DNA of 64,000 bases from assembly GCF_014490785.1 (NCBI RefSeq), contig NZ_CP051488.1, forward strand, positions 2,976,001-3,040,000, in the 5' to 3' direction. Positions 18,572-26,325 of this stretch are shown here, piece by piece. A program made the translations under genes and the position numbers. The notes below the pieces were generated by a model. The model was not told the origin of the DNA, did no database searches, and worked only from the letters and a program-made list of their open reading frames with translations. This stretch comes from Kosakonia sp. SMBL-WEM22 (GTDB lineage Bacteria > Pseudomonadota > Gammaproteobacteria > Enterobacterales > Enterobacteriaceae). The first letter of the stretch is position 1. Each line of letters starts with the position of its first letter.

Positions 18572-18841
18572 ATGACACCCGAATCGGTCATGATGATGGG
18601 CACCGAGGCGATGAAAGTCGCCCTTGCCCTCGCCGCACCGCTGCTGCTGATTGCCCTGATAACAGGTCTTGTGATCAGTATTTTGCAGGCGGCAACGCAG
18701 ATCAACGAAATGACGCTGTCGTTTATTCCGAAGATCATCGCCGTGTTTGTCACCATCGTAGTCGCCGGGCCGTGGATGCTGAATCTGCTGCTTGATTACA
18801 TGCGTACCCTGTTCAACAACATTCCTTACATCATCGGGTAA
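18572..18841 (+). CDS. fliQ: Flagellar export gate protein FliQ
   Basis: An 89-residue protein with two transmembrane helices and the same length as enteric FliQ. The start MTPESVMMMGTEAMKVALAL is characteristic. It has a good GGAG ribosome site after fliP. Confidence 0.96.
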   Translation: MTPESVMMMGTEAMKVALALAAPLLLIALITGLVISILQAATQINEMTLSFIPKIIAVFVTIVVAGPWMLNLLLDYMRTLFNNIPYIIG

Positions 18842-18849
18842 TCCGGCCT

Positions 18850-19638
18850 ATGTTGAACGTCACCAGCGACCAGTGGCTGCACTGGATCAGTATGTACTTC
18901 TGGCCGCTGCTGCGCGTGATGGCGCTGATCATGACCGCGCCGATCCTGAGCGAATCGCGTATTCCCCGCCGCATTAAAGTCGGTCTGGGAATTGTCATTA
19001 CCATTGTTATCGCCCCGACGCTGCCGGACACGCCCGATATCGGTATTTTCTCGCCTGCGGCGCTGTGGGTGGGGATGCAACAAATCCTGATTGGTATTGC
19101 GCTCGGCTTCACCATGCAGTTCGCCTTTGCCACCATTCGCCTCGCCGGTGAACTGATTGGCCTGCAAATGGGGCTGTCGTTCGCCACGTTCGTCGACCCG
19201 ACCAGCCACTTAAACATGCCGGTGCTGGCGCGCATTCTTGATATGCTGGCGCTACTGTTGTTTATGACCTTTAACGGCCATTTGTGGCTGATTTCGATGC
19301 TGGTTGACACTTTTCACACCCTGCCGATCGGCGGAGACCCGGTGAACAGCAATGCATACCTCGCGCTGACGCGCGCGGCGGGGATGATTTTCCTCAATGG
19401 TTTAATGCTGGCACTGCCGATAATTACCCTGTTGCTGACCATCAACCTCTCCCTGGGTTTGCTCAACCGCATGGCACCGCAGTTGTCGGTGTTTGTCATC
19501 GGTTTCCCTGTCACATTGAGCGTCGGTATTCTGCTCATCTCGGCGATGATGCCGCTGATCGCGCCCTTCTGCGAGCGCCTCTTCAGTGAGATTTTCGATC
19601 TGCTGGCGGATATCGTCAGTGAATTGCCGCAAAGATAA
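18850..19638 (+). CDS. fliR: Flagellar export gate protein FliR
   Basis: A 262-residue integral membrane subunit completing the FliPQR gate, with six or more hydrophobic helices. It is the last gene of the fliL operon. The following 281 bases are the rcsA control region. Confidence 0.96.
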   Translation: MLNVTSDQWLHWISMYFWPLLRVMALIMTAPILSESRIPRRIKVGLGIVITIVIAPTLPDTPDIGIFSPAALWVGMQQILIGIALGFTMQFAFATIRLAGELIGLQMGLSFATFVDPTSHLNMPVLARILDMLALLLFMTFNGHLWLISMLVDTFHTLPIGGDPVNSNAYLALTRAAGMIFLNGLMLALPIITLLLTINLSLGLLNRMAPQLSVFVIGFPVTLSVGILLISAMMPLIAPFCERLFSEIFDLLADIVSELPQR

Positions 19639-19664
19639 TCCCCTCTGCTTTACAGTGTCATGCT

Positions 19665-19678
19665 GAGGATAATCCTAA
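19665..19678. promoter_or_regulatory. Candidate RcsAB box upstream of rcsA
   Basis: GAGGATAATCCTAA, read on the other strand as TTAGGATTATCCTC, resembles the RcsAB box and the known autoregulatory site upstream of E. coli rcsA. It lies about 240 bases before the start codon. It is identified by eye only. Confidence 0.5.
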
Positions 19679-19919
19679 AGTGAAATTTTAAAAACAGCCA
19701 CCAGGATAACCCTGACGCGGTTTATTTGTTTTTAGCATTCTCACAGAACGCAACATTTACTTTACTTTAAGATGATTCCTGGCAAATTATACGTAACTTT
19801 ACGGGATAGTGGATTCGCCTGAGGTCTTCCCATGCACTTCAGTAATATATATTCCTGTATGGCTTCTGAAGCTTCTGGCGGGTGGTGAATTATCGTTACG
19901 CATTGAGTGAGGGTATGCC

Positions 19920-20543
19920 ATGTCAACGATTATTATGGATTTATGCAGTTATACCCGGTTGGGATTAACAGGGTATCTGACAAGCCGGGGAGTAAAAAAA
20001 CGAGATATCAACGATGTGCAATCTGTTGATGAACTCGAATTAGCTTGCGCCACATTTCAACCTTCCGTGGTGTTTATTAATGAAGACTGCTTTATTCATG
20101 ATCCAAGCAGCAGTCAGCATATTAAGCAGGTCATTAATCAGCATCCCCGTACACTGTTTATCGTCTTTATGGCCATCGCCAACATCCATTTTGATGAGTA
20201 CCTGTTAGTCCGTAAGAACCTGTTAATTAGCTCAAAATCGATAAAACCTGAGTCTCTGGACAATATTTTAGGCGATTATTTGAGCAAAGAGAAAAAAAGC
20301 ATCGGCACGATCAATCTACCAACACTTTCATTAAGTCGGACTGAATCAAGCATGCTAAAAATGTGGATGTCAGGACAAGATACTATTCAAATATCCGATC
20401 AGATGAATATTAAAGCTAAAACAGTATCGTCACACAAAGGAAATATTAAAAGGAAAATCAAAACGCACAATAAACAAGTCATCTATCATGTAGTGCGGCT
20501 AACAGATAATGTTACTAACGGTATATTTGTGAATATGCGTTAA
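19920..20543 (+). CDS. rcsA: Capsule synthesis transcriptional activator RcsA
   Basis: An auxiliary regulator that pairs with RcsB to activate colanic-acid capsule genes and repress flhDC. It is a Lon substrate and limiting for capsule. It is 207 residues with a C-terminal LuxR-type helix-turn-helix (LSRTESSMLKMWMSG through SDQMNIKAKTVSSHKGNIKR). It matches E. coli RcsA closely throughout. A candidate autoregulatory box and the DsrA RNA gene, which relieves H-NS silencing of rcsA in E. coli, are both nearby. Confidence 0.97.
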   Translation: MSTIIMDLCSYTRLGLTGYLTSRGVKKRDINDVQSVDELELACATFQPSVVFINEDCFIHDPSSSQHIKQVINQHPRTLFIVFMAIANIHFDEYLLVRKNLLISSKSIKPESLDNILGDYLSKEKKSIGTINLPTLSLSRTESSMLKMWMSGQDTIQISDQMNIKAKTVSSHKGNIKRKIKTHNKQVIYHVVRLTDNVTNGIFVNMR

Positions 20544-20587
20544 CGCAAAAATTCTTATATCTACCCTCCGCAATGGAGGGCGATAAA

Positions 20588-20776
20588 TTATTCAGCCAGC
20601 TCGACAAATACCCCATCCGGGTGATCTTTTTCATTAAAGAACCAGATACCGAGCGGGTAATCTTCAAGAGAAACCAGGTACATCGTACCTTCGTTGAATG
20701 CTTCAACAGCCAGGACAACACCCGGACGGCGTGGCCCTCCGTCCGTTTTGACCGTAACCCGATCGTTAACCTTCAT
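20588..20776 (-). CDS. dsrB: Small protein DsrB
   Basis: A 62-residue conserved protein of unknown function (E. coli DsrB family). The start at 20776 (MKVNDRVTVKTDGGPRR) is chosen because GGAGGAGT lies just upstream and it matches the E. coli protein; an in-frame upstream codon at 20815 is rejected. It is convergent with rcsA, as in E. coli. Confidence 0.93.
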   Translation of the reverse strand: MKVNDRVTVKTDGGPRRPGVVLAVEAFNEGTMYLVSLEDYPLGIWFFNEKDHPDGVFVELAE

Positions 20777-20905
20777 AATCACTCCTCCAGTCACATTTAC
20801 GCCAGTGTAGATCAAAACGCGCAGGCTGACAGCGTTGTGCTATGTGGCTGCCCTTTTTTTCTAACGTCTATACTTAAGCTCAGCACGCAACCATGAGGTG
20901 ATAGC

Positions 20906-21136
20906 ATGAAAACGGAAAGAGAGTACGACGAGACAGCCAAGCGTGACGTGCAGGTAGATATTGATGCACTGCTGGCGGCCATCAATGAGATCAGCGAAAG
21001 CGAAGTGCAGCGCATTGATGACGATGAGGGTCAGCGCGTTAGCGTCGATGGGCGTGAATATCATACCTGGCGGGAACTGGCAGAGGCCTTTGAGCTGGAT
21101 GTTCATGACTTCAGCATTACTGAAGCGAACCGCTAA
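20906..21136 (+). CDS. yodD: YodD family protein
   Basis: A 76-residue acidic protein matching YodD, a small conserved enterobacterial protein linked to stress or biofilm phenotypes in E. coli, with no known biochemical activity. It has a good GAGG ribosome site. The stop at 21134-21136 abuts the 3' end of the opposing DsrA RNA. Confidence 0.9.
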   Translation: MKTEREYDETAKRDVQVDIDALLAAINEISESEVQRIDDDEGQRVSVDGREYHTWRELAEAFELDVHDFSITEANR

Positions 21137-21225
21137 AGAAATACCCCGGTCGGCTAACGACCGGGGAAACTTGCTTACGCAAGAAGCACTTACAAAATTC
21201 GCACATCAGGGGAATCTGATGTAGA
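21137..21225 (-). ncRNA. dsrA: DsrA small regulatory RNA
   Basis: The minus-strand sequence ACATCAGATTCCCCTGATGT (stem-loop 1), then GCGAATTTTGTAAGTGCTTC and TTGCGTAAGCAAG (middle stem-loop), then a GC-rich terminator hairpin (CCCCGGTCG...CGACCGGGG), aligns with E. coli DsrA in order and spacing. DsrA is an Hfq-dependent RNA that activates rpoS translation and represses hns. The end positions are estimates; the RNA is ~89 nt (E. coli 87). A TATAGA -10 element lies at 21237-21232. It has the same genomic place, between yodD and mpgP, as in relatives. Confidence 0.93.
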
Positions 21226-21348
21226 GCCCACTCTATAGGCTATTATTTGCTCTGACAAGATATATCGATAAAACAGGTATTTAGCCGAAGAGCACTCCCC
21301 TTCATTATGAAATAAATACAGTGCCCGATTGACTTCAAGGAGCCAATA

Positions 21349-22179
21349 ATGCCGAAGCTGGACGATCCATTACTGATCTTTACCGACGTGGATGGCACCC
21401 TGATGGATAGCCATACCGGTGAATGGCAGGCTGCTGCCGGCTGGCTAAGCCATTTGCGCGAGCATGACATTCCGGTCATTTTATGCAGCAGTAAGACCGC
21501 AGCCGAAATGGTCGCCCTGCAAAAAATGTTTAACCTGCAAGGCCTACCATTCATTGCAGAAAACGGCGCGGTAGTTCAGCTGGATGAAGCCTGGCACGAA
21601 GATGAGAATTACCCGCGGTTGATGAACGGTGCGCCTCATGATGAGGTTGCCCGCGTGCTGAATACGTTGCGTGAAACGCACGGATGGAAATTTACCTCCT
21701 TTTCTGACCTCGATGAGAGTGTTCTGGCAGAAGTCACCGGTCTGCCGCCCGCGCAGGCGGCGCTGGCTAAGTTACAGGAAGCATCTGAAACATTAATCTG
21801 GCGCGATAGTGATGCTCAGATGGCAGCATTTGACGATGCATTATCCGGGCTTGGATTACGTTTTGTGCAGGGGGCGCGTTTCTGGCACGTGCTGGATGAG
21901 CGCGGCGGCAAAGATCAGGCAGTGAATTGGCTGACGCAGCGATATAAGCACTATTCAGGTGTTAACTTTACTACCATCGGATTGGGAGATGGTCCGAACG
22001 ATGCGCCGCTACTCGACAGCGTTGATTATGCGGTTGTCGTCCGGGGCCTGAACCGTGAAGGCGTGACGCTGCGCCATGATACTCCTGAGCGGGTTTACCA
22101 CACCGAGCTTGAGGGGGCAGCCGGCTGGCGCGAGGGCCTCAATCAACTCTTCGGCGCTTCATCTCTGGCGCAAACCTGA
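21349..22179 (+). CDS. mpgP: Mannosyl-3-phosphoglycerate phosphatase (YedP family)
   Basis: A HAD-superfamily phosphatase of 276 residues (E. coli YedP 271). It shows the nucleophile motif DVDGT at residues 13-17 and the late motif GLGDGPNDAPLL. The annotated activity, dephosphorylation of mannosyl-3-phosphoglycerate, is by family. Strong AAGGAG precedes the ATG. The 3' end overlaps the convergent dgcQ by 37 bases. Confidence 0.92.
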   Translation: MPKLDDPLLIFTDVDGTLMDSHTGEWQAAAGWLSHLREHDIPVILCSSKTAAEMVALQKMFNLQGLPFIAENGAVVQLDEAWHEDENYPRLMNGAPHDEVARVLNTLRETHGWKFTSFSDLDESVLAEVTGLPPAQAALAKLQEASETLIWRDSDAQMAAFDDALSGLGLRFVQGARFWHVLDERGGKDQAVNWLTQRYKHYSGVNFTTIGLGDGPNDAPLLDSVDYAVVVRGLNREGVTLRHDTPERVYHTELEGAAGWREGLNQLFGASSLAQT

Positions 22180-23852
22180 TTACGCCCATTATGCTTGGCC
22201 CGGTAGAGTCGCCGGTCGGCAACGGATTGAAGATGCTCAAAATCATGACTTGCCTCTTTCAGCGCCTCGCTCACTCCCAGCGAGGCGCTGATGCGAATAG
22301 TGGTGTGCTTATGAATAAGGATCTCTTTACTGGCGATACGCTGGCGGATGCGTTCTGCTATTGTGACGGCCTCCCCCAACGTGCAATCAGGCAGAAGAAT
22401 ACAGAACTCCTCGCCGCCGACGCGCCCGGCAACCTGCTGCTCATCAAGGCTACTGCTGATTAACCCGGCAGTGTGCGACAGCACCAAATCCCCAGCCTGA
22501 TGACCGAAACGGTCGTTAATCTCTTTAAAGTTGTCGAGATCGAGCTGGATCACCGCGAAAGGACGCTTCTGCGCGCGCGCCTGCTGTGAGAGGGTTTTTG
22601 CCTGTTCAAACAGAACGCCGCGATTGCAGAGCCTGGTTAGCGGATCGTACCAGGCCTGCCATTGCAACGTACTCTGCATGGCATACATATTTTTTACCAT
22701 CCGGCGAATGACTCCCCACGCCGTTAGTAGCATGACCATAAACAGCAGCCATAAAATCGCCATTGCAATGCTGATACGCCCAAAATCGCCAGCGATCCCT
22801 TCGCGCAGCGTATGGACACGCACCAGCGCGCCGTCGAAATGTTTCATCTTTTGCCAGCTAATATAACGCGCAGCGAGACGCAGGCCGCCGTGGCTCTTGT
22901 TCTCCATCTCCGCGCTAAGGCGCGCGCGCTCTTCAGTGCTAAAGACGCGCTGAAGAGTGTTGAACGGAGAAGTAGTGGCAATCAGCTTCAGATGGTTGTC
23001 ATAGAGCAGATACTCGCCCTTCTCATCACTCTCCCGGCCGTGACTGGCGTTCATCAATAGAGCGTGGATGGCCTCAACAGAGAAACTGACACCCAGTACA
23101 CCCAGCCAGTCCCCCTGATAATCGAGCGGTACGCTGGCTGTGACATCGCCATGATGTTCACTACCCGGGGTGAGGTCGCTGAACCAGCGTACGCCGCGCC
23201 CGCGGTTTTCCTGCTTCTGTTGCCCGTTAAACCACGGGCGCATCAGCAACCGGTAATAGGTAGGAACAATCGTCTCTTCGCTGGTCTGGGTCTCGGTGGT
23301 GATGAAGAACCCGGCACGGGAGATATACCAGGCGCGACGCGGCAGCATCTGCGCATGGGTTGAGAGACGAAACAGGTAGCCCAACTCCATCGCTGCGGTG
23401 AGTTCATTGTGCAGGTTGGGGTTGTCGCGGTTCAGCAGCGCGGTTTGTGCAACAAAATAGTCCGAAACGCCATATACCGGCAGCGTGCGTTGGTTATCGC
23501 GACCGATTTGCCACTCGGCCAGCATGCGCTTACTTTCAAATTCACCCTGTCGTTTTCGCAGGATATTGAGCTCGAGCGGCGTTTGTAGCGCCGCCTGCAT
23601 GGTATGGCGGAAAAATAGCAGCCGTTCGATGCCGACCTGCATCTGCATATCCAGCGCATTGCTTACATTCTCCAGTGCGCTACGCTGGCTCGTTTTATAA
23701 GCATTCTCAAGCACAATCACTTCGCGCCAGGTCAGCACGGTCGAGCAGACCATAACAATCACAAAGCAGAAGTTAACCACCCATGCGGGATCGTCATAGC
23801 GTCCGGCGTCTTTGCCCTGCCCGGGCAGAGGATTAAGCGTGGAGTGGCGCAC
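22143..23852 (-). CDS. dgcQ: Diguanylate cyclase DgcQ (YedQ)
   Basis: A membrane-bound cyclic-di-GMP synthase of 569 residues (E. coli 564), with a GTG start preceded by GGGAG. The N-terminal transmembrane helix (residues ~24-45) and a second near 360-380 flank a periplasmic CHASE7-type sensor. The C-terminal GGDEF domain has an intact GGEEF active site near residues 479-483. No RxxD inhibitory site is seen just before it. In E. coli it promotes cellulose production. It is convergent with, and overlapping, mpgP. Confidence 0.95.
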   Translation of the reverse strand: MRHSTLNPLPGQGKDAGRYDDPAWVVNFCFVIVMVCSTVLTWREVIVLENAYKTSQRSALENVSNALDMQMQVGIERLLFFRHTMQAALQTPLELNILRKRQGEFESKRMLAEWQIGRDNQRTLPVYGVSDYFVAQTALLNRDNPNLHNELTAAMELGYLFRLSTHAQMLPRRAWYISRAGFFITTETQTSEETIVPTYYRLLMRPWFNGQQKQENRGRGVRWFSDLTPGSEHHGDVTASVPLDYQGDWLGVLGVSFSVEAIHALLMNASHGRESDEKGEYLLYDNHLKLIATTSPFNTLQRVFSTEERARLSAEMENKSHGGLRLAARYISWQKMKHFDGALVRVHTLREGIAGDFGRISIAMAILWLLFMVMLLTAWGVIRRMVKNMYAMQSTLQWQAWYDPLTRLCNRGVLFEQAKTLSQQARAQKRPFAVIQLDLDNFKEINDRFGHQAGDLVLSHTAGLISSSLDEQQVAGRVGGEEFCILLPDCTLGEAVTIAERIRQRIASKEILIHKHTTIRISASLGVSEALKEASHDFEHLQSVADRRLYRAKHNGRNQVCARDEAPKS

Positions 23853-23900
23853 AGAGGCTCCCTGAAAAGTCTGGTTAACTGCTTTTGTCGCGCGCCGGTT

Positions 23901-23940
23901 ACCAAGAAAAACGCCCAGCAGAGCCGGGCGTTTTCTTGGT
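23901..23940 (-). terminator. Terminator after yodC
   Basis: A perfect 15-bp stem (ACCAAGAAAACGCCC with GGGCGTTTTCTTGGT; 23901-23915 and 23926-23940) lies between yodC and dgcQ. Confidence 0.8.
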
Positions 23941-24122
23941 TATGCTTCTTCGTGAATACGCTGCCCTTTGCCAGGCATTAACTCATCTTCACGAAAGGCT
24001 TCCCGTTTGACCCCATAGCCGTCATACCACCGGCACTCCACCATACCGCTGGCGTAACCGGTGACAATCATGCGCGGACCACCCTTTTTAGCCTGAACCT
24101 CATCACTGACCACAAAGACCAT
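23940..24122 (-). CDS. yodC: YodC family protein (DUF2158)
   Basis: A 60-residue protein matching E. coli YodC, with conserved core GGPRMIVTGYASGMVECRWY. GGAGGCAGGT lies before the ATG. Function is unknown; the DUF2158 family is small, SH3-like and sometimes next to dgcQ. Confidence 0.93.
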   Translation of the reverse strand: MVFVVSDEVQAKKGGPRMIVTGYASGMVECRWYDGYGVKREAFREDELMPGKGQRIHEEA

Positions 24123-24195
24123 ACCTGCCTCCTGAATCAGAGTGAAACGTTTTCACCATAGACGAAGTTTTTGCGTTTTGCGTAATAGGCGCCGC

Positions 24196-25104
24196 TTATT
24201 TCGCGCCGCGCAGACGGGTAATTCCTTTTATCACGGCGATGACCACTGCACCGATAGCAAAGCCGATAAGCAGATTCGCCACCATTGGCACCAGCGCCTG
24301 CACCAGTGCATTTTGCGTGCTGGCGAAGTGCTCAATGGCGTGGTGTACCGGGGGAAGTCCATGCACCACAATCCCGCCGCCGACAAGGAACATGGCCAGC
24401 GTGCCGACTACCGACAGGATCTTCATCAACCATGGTGCGACAAACAGCAACCCTTTACCCACCCCCCGGGCCAGCGCGCTCTTTTTCTCTACCAGCCAGT
24501 AGCCCATGTCATCCAGTTTGACGATGATCCCCACCAGGCCATATACGCCGATGGTGACCAGCACCGCAATACCGGAGAGGATCAGTACCTGGTTGAGTAG
24601 CGGTGCTTCTGCCACGATGCCTAAGGTAATGGCGACGATCTCCGCCGAGAGAATAAAGTCGGTGCGTACGGCACCTTTGATTTTATCTTTTTCGAACTGC
24701 TGCGGGTTTTGCGCTGCCAGCGCTTCCAGCCGCTTTTGCCGCGCCTCCGGGCTCTCTTTATGCTTTCGCGCTTCGAAGGTATGCAGCACTTTTTCTACCC
24801 CTTCAAAGCATAGGTAGGCTCCGCCCAGCATCAGTAACGGTGTAATTGCCCACGGAATAAAGGCGCTGATTAGCAGCGCTAGCGGCACCAGAATCACTTT
24901 ATTGAGCAGTGAGCCACGCGCTACCCCCCAGACAACCGGCAACTCACGATTAGCGCGTACGCCGGTAACCTGTTGTGCGTTAAGGGAGAGATCGTCCCCC
25001 AGCACGCCCGCGGTCTTTTTCGCCGCCAGTTTTCCCATTACCGAAATATCGTCCAGCAGTGTGGCGATATCATCAAGGAGGGTTAATAGACTACTTCCTG
25101 CCAA
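24196..25104 (-). CDS. yedI: Inner-membrane protein YedI (DUF808)
   Basis: A 302-residue polytopic membrane protein with E. coli YedI as the clear relative (305). It starts MAGSSLLTLLDDIATLLDDI and has six or so hydrophobic helices. Function is unknown. Confidence 0.93.
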   Translation of the reverse strand: MAGSSLLTLLDDIATLLDDISVMGKLAAKKTAGVLGDDLSLNAQQVTGVRANRELPVVWGVARGSLLNKVILVPLALLISAFIPWAITPLLMLGGAYLCFEGVEKVLHTFEARKHKESPEARQKRLEALAAQNPQQFEKDKIKGAVRTDFILSAEIVAITLGIVAEAPLLNQVLILSGIAVLVTIGVYGLVGIIVKLDDMGYWLVEKKSALARGVGKGLLFVAPWLMKILSVVGTLAMFLVGGGIVVHGLPPVHHAIEHFASTQNALVQALVPMVANLLIGFAIGAVVIAVIKGITRLRGAK

Positions 25105-25315
25105 AATGTCTTCCTTTTGATTAAGCTGCGCAAACCGCCCAGCGGGTATTCAACGCGTAATAGTATGCGGTAAAAGATAGCAGGCGAAAATAACCTTGTT
25201 GGGCGAGTGAACATAATGTCAACAAATATTTAACACTCAAGGTGTGATTAACCCCTCGCCATAGAAATACTTTTATCGTTAACTATAAGCCTCTTATCCT
25301 TTCCCGTGGTGAGTT

Positions 25316-26227
25316 ATGCGTTTCAGGCAGGTTTTACCGCTGATCGGCGCGCTTTTTGCGCTGTACGTTATCTGGGGTTCCACATATTTTGTTATCCGCA
25401 TCGGCGTTGAGAGCTGGCCGCCGTTTATGCTGGCCGGTACGCGTTTTTTCTGCGCCGGTACGTTGTTAACGGTGGTATTGCTGCTCAGCGGGCACAAGCT
25501 GCCACCGCTGCGTCCCCTGCTCAACGCAGCGTTGATTGGCGTGCTGCTGCTGGCGGTAGGCAATGGTTTTGTTACCGTCGCGGAGCACCAGAATGTTCCG
25601 TCCGGTATCGCGGCGGTGGTGGTGGCGACGGTTCCACTCTTCACCCTCTGCTTCAGCCGCTTTTTTGGTATCGCCACGCGCAAGCTGGAGTGGCTGGGTA
25701 TCGCTATTGGCCTGGCAGGGATTGTGCTGCTGAATAGCGGCGGCAACTTAAGCGGCAACCCGTGGGGCGCCGGATTGATTTTAATTGGCTCGCTCAGCTG
25801 GGCGTTTGGCTCTGTCTACGGTTCGCGCATTGAACTGCCGGTCGGCATGATGGCGGGCGCAATTGAAATGCTGGCCGCCGGAATTGTATTGCTCGCGGCT
25901 TCCGCGCTTAGCGGTGAACGTCTGACCGCCGTACCCCCCATCGAAGGTTTCTTCGCCGTCGGCTACCTGGCGCTATTCGGCTCGATTATTGCCATTAATG
26001 CCTATATGTACCTGATTCGTAATGTCACGCCCGCTGTCGCCACCAGCTACGCCTATGTCAACCCGGTGGTAGCGGTGCTGCTCGGCACCACCTTTGCGGA
26101 TGAACACCTCTCGTCAATTGAGTGGCTGGCGCTTGGGGTGATTATTTTTGCTGTGGTGCTGGTGACACTCGGCAAATATCTTCTGCCGGCGCCCCCGGTG
26201 ATCACGACCTGTGAGGCGAAGAAATAA
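25316..26227 (+). CDS. yedA: EamA/DMT-family exporter YedA
   Basis: A drug/metabolite transporter of 303 residues with ten hydrophobic helices in two EamA repeats, closely like E. coli YedA (306). Such proteins export metabolites or amino acids; the substrate is not shown. In E. coli the next gene is vsr. Here an 8.9-kb segment with the large minus-strand operon intervenes. Confidence 0.93.
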   Translation: MRFRQVLPLIGALFALYVIWGSTYFVIRIGVESWPPFMLAGTRFFCAGTLLTVVLLLSGHKLPPLRPLLNAALIGVLLLAVGNGFVTVAEHQNVPSGIAAVVVATVPLFTLCFSRFFGIATRKLEWLGIAIGLAGIVLLNSGGNLSGNPWGAGLILIGSLSWAFGSVYGSRIELPVGMMAGAIEMLAAGIVLLAASALSGERLTAVPPIEGFFAVGYLALFGSIIAINAYMYLIRNVTPAVATSYAYVNPVVAVLLGTTFADEHLSSIEWLALGVIIFAVVLVTLGKYLLPAPPVITTCEAKK

Positions 26228-26244
26228 CCCTCTCTATGTCGTCA

Positions 26245-26290
26245 TAAAAAAGGAAGTATCACCCTGCTGAAGAGGGTAATACTTCCTGTG
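26245..26290 (-). terminator. Terminator of the large minus-strand operon
   Basis: A 15-bp stem (AGGAAGTATCACCCT with AGGGTAATACTTCCT; 26251-26265 and 26273-26287) is followed on the minus strand by a T6 run. It is a strong rho-independent terminator for the operon ending at 26326 and also closes yedA from the other side. Confidence 0.85.
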
Positions 26291-26325
26291 ATTCTTGACG
26301 ACGTTGCAGTAACCCAGCCTACGTC

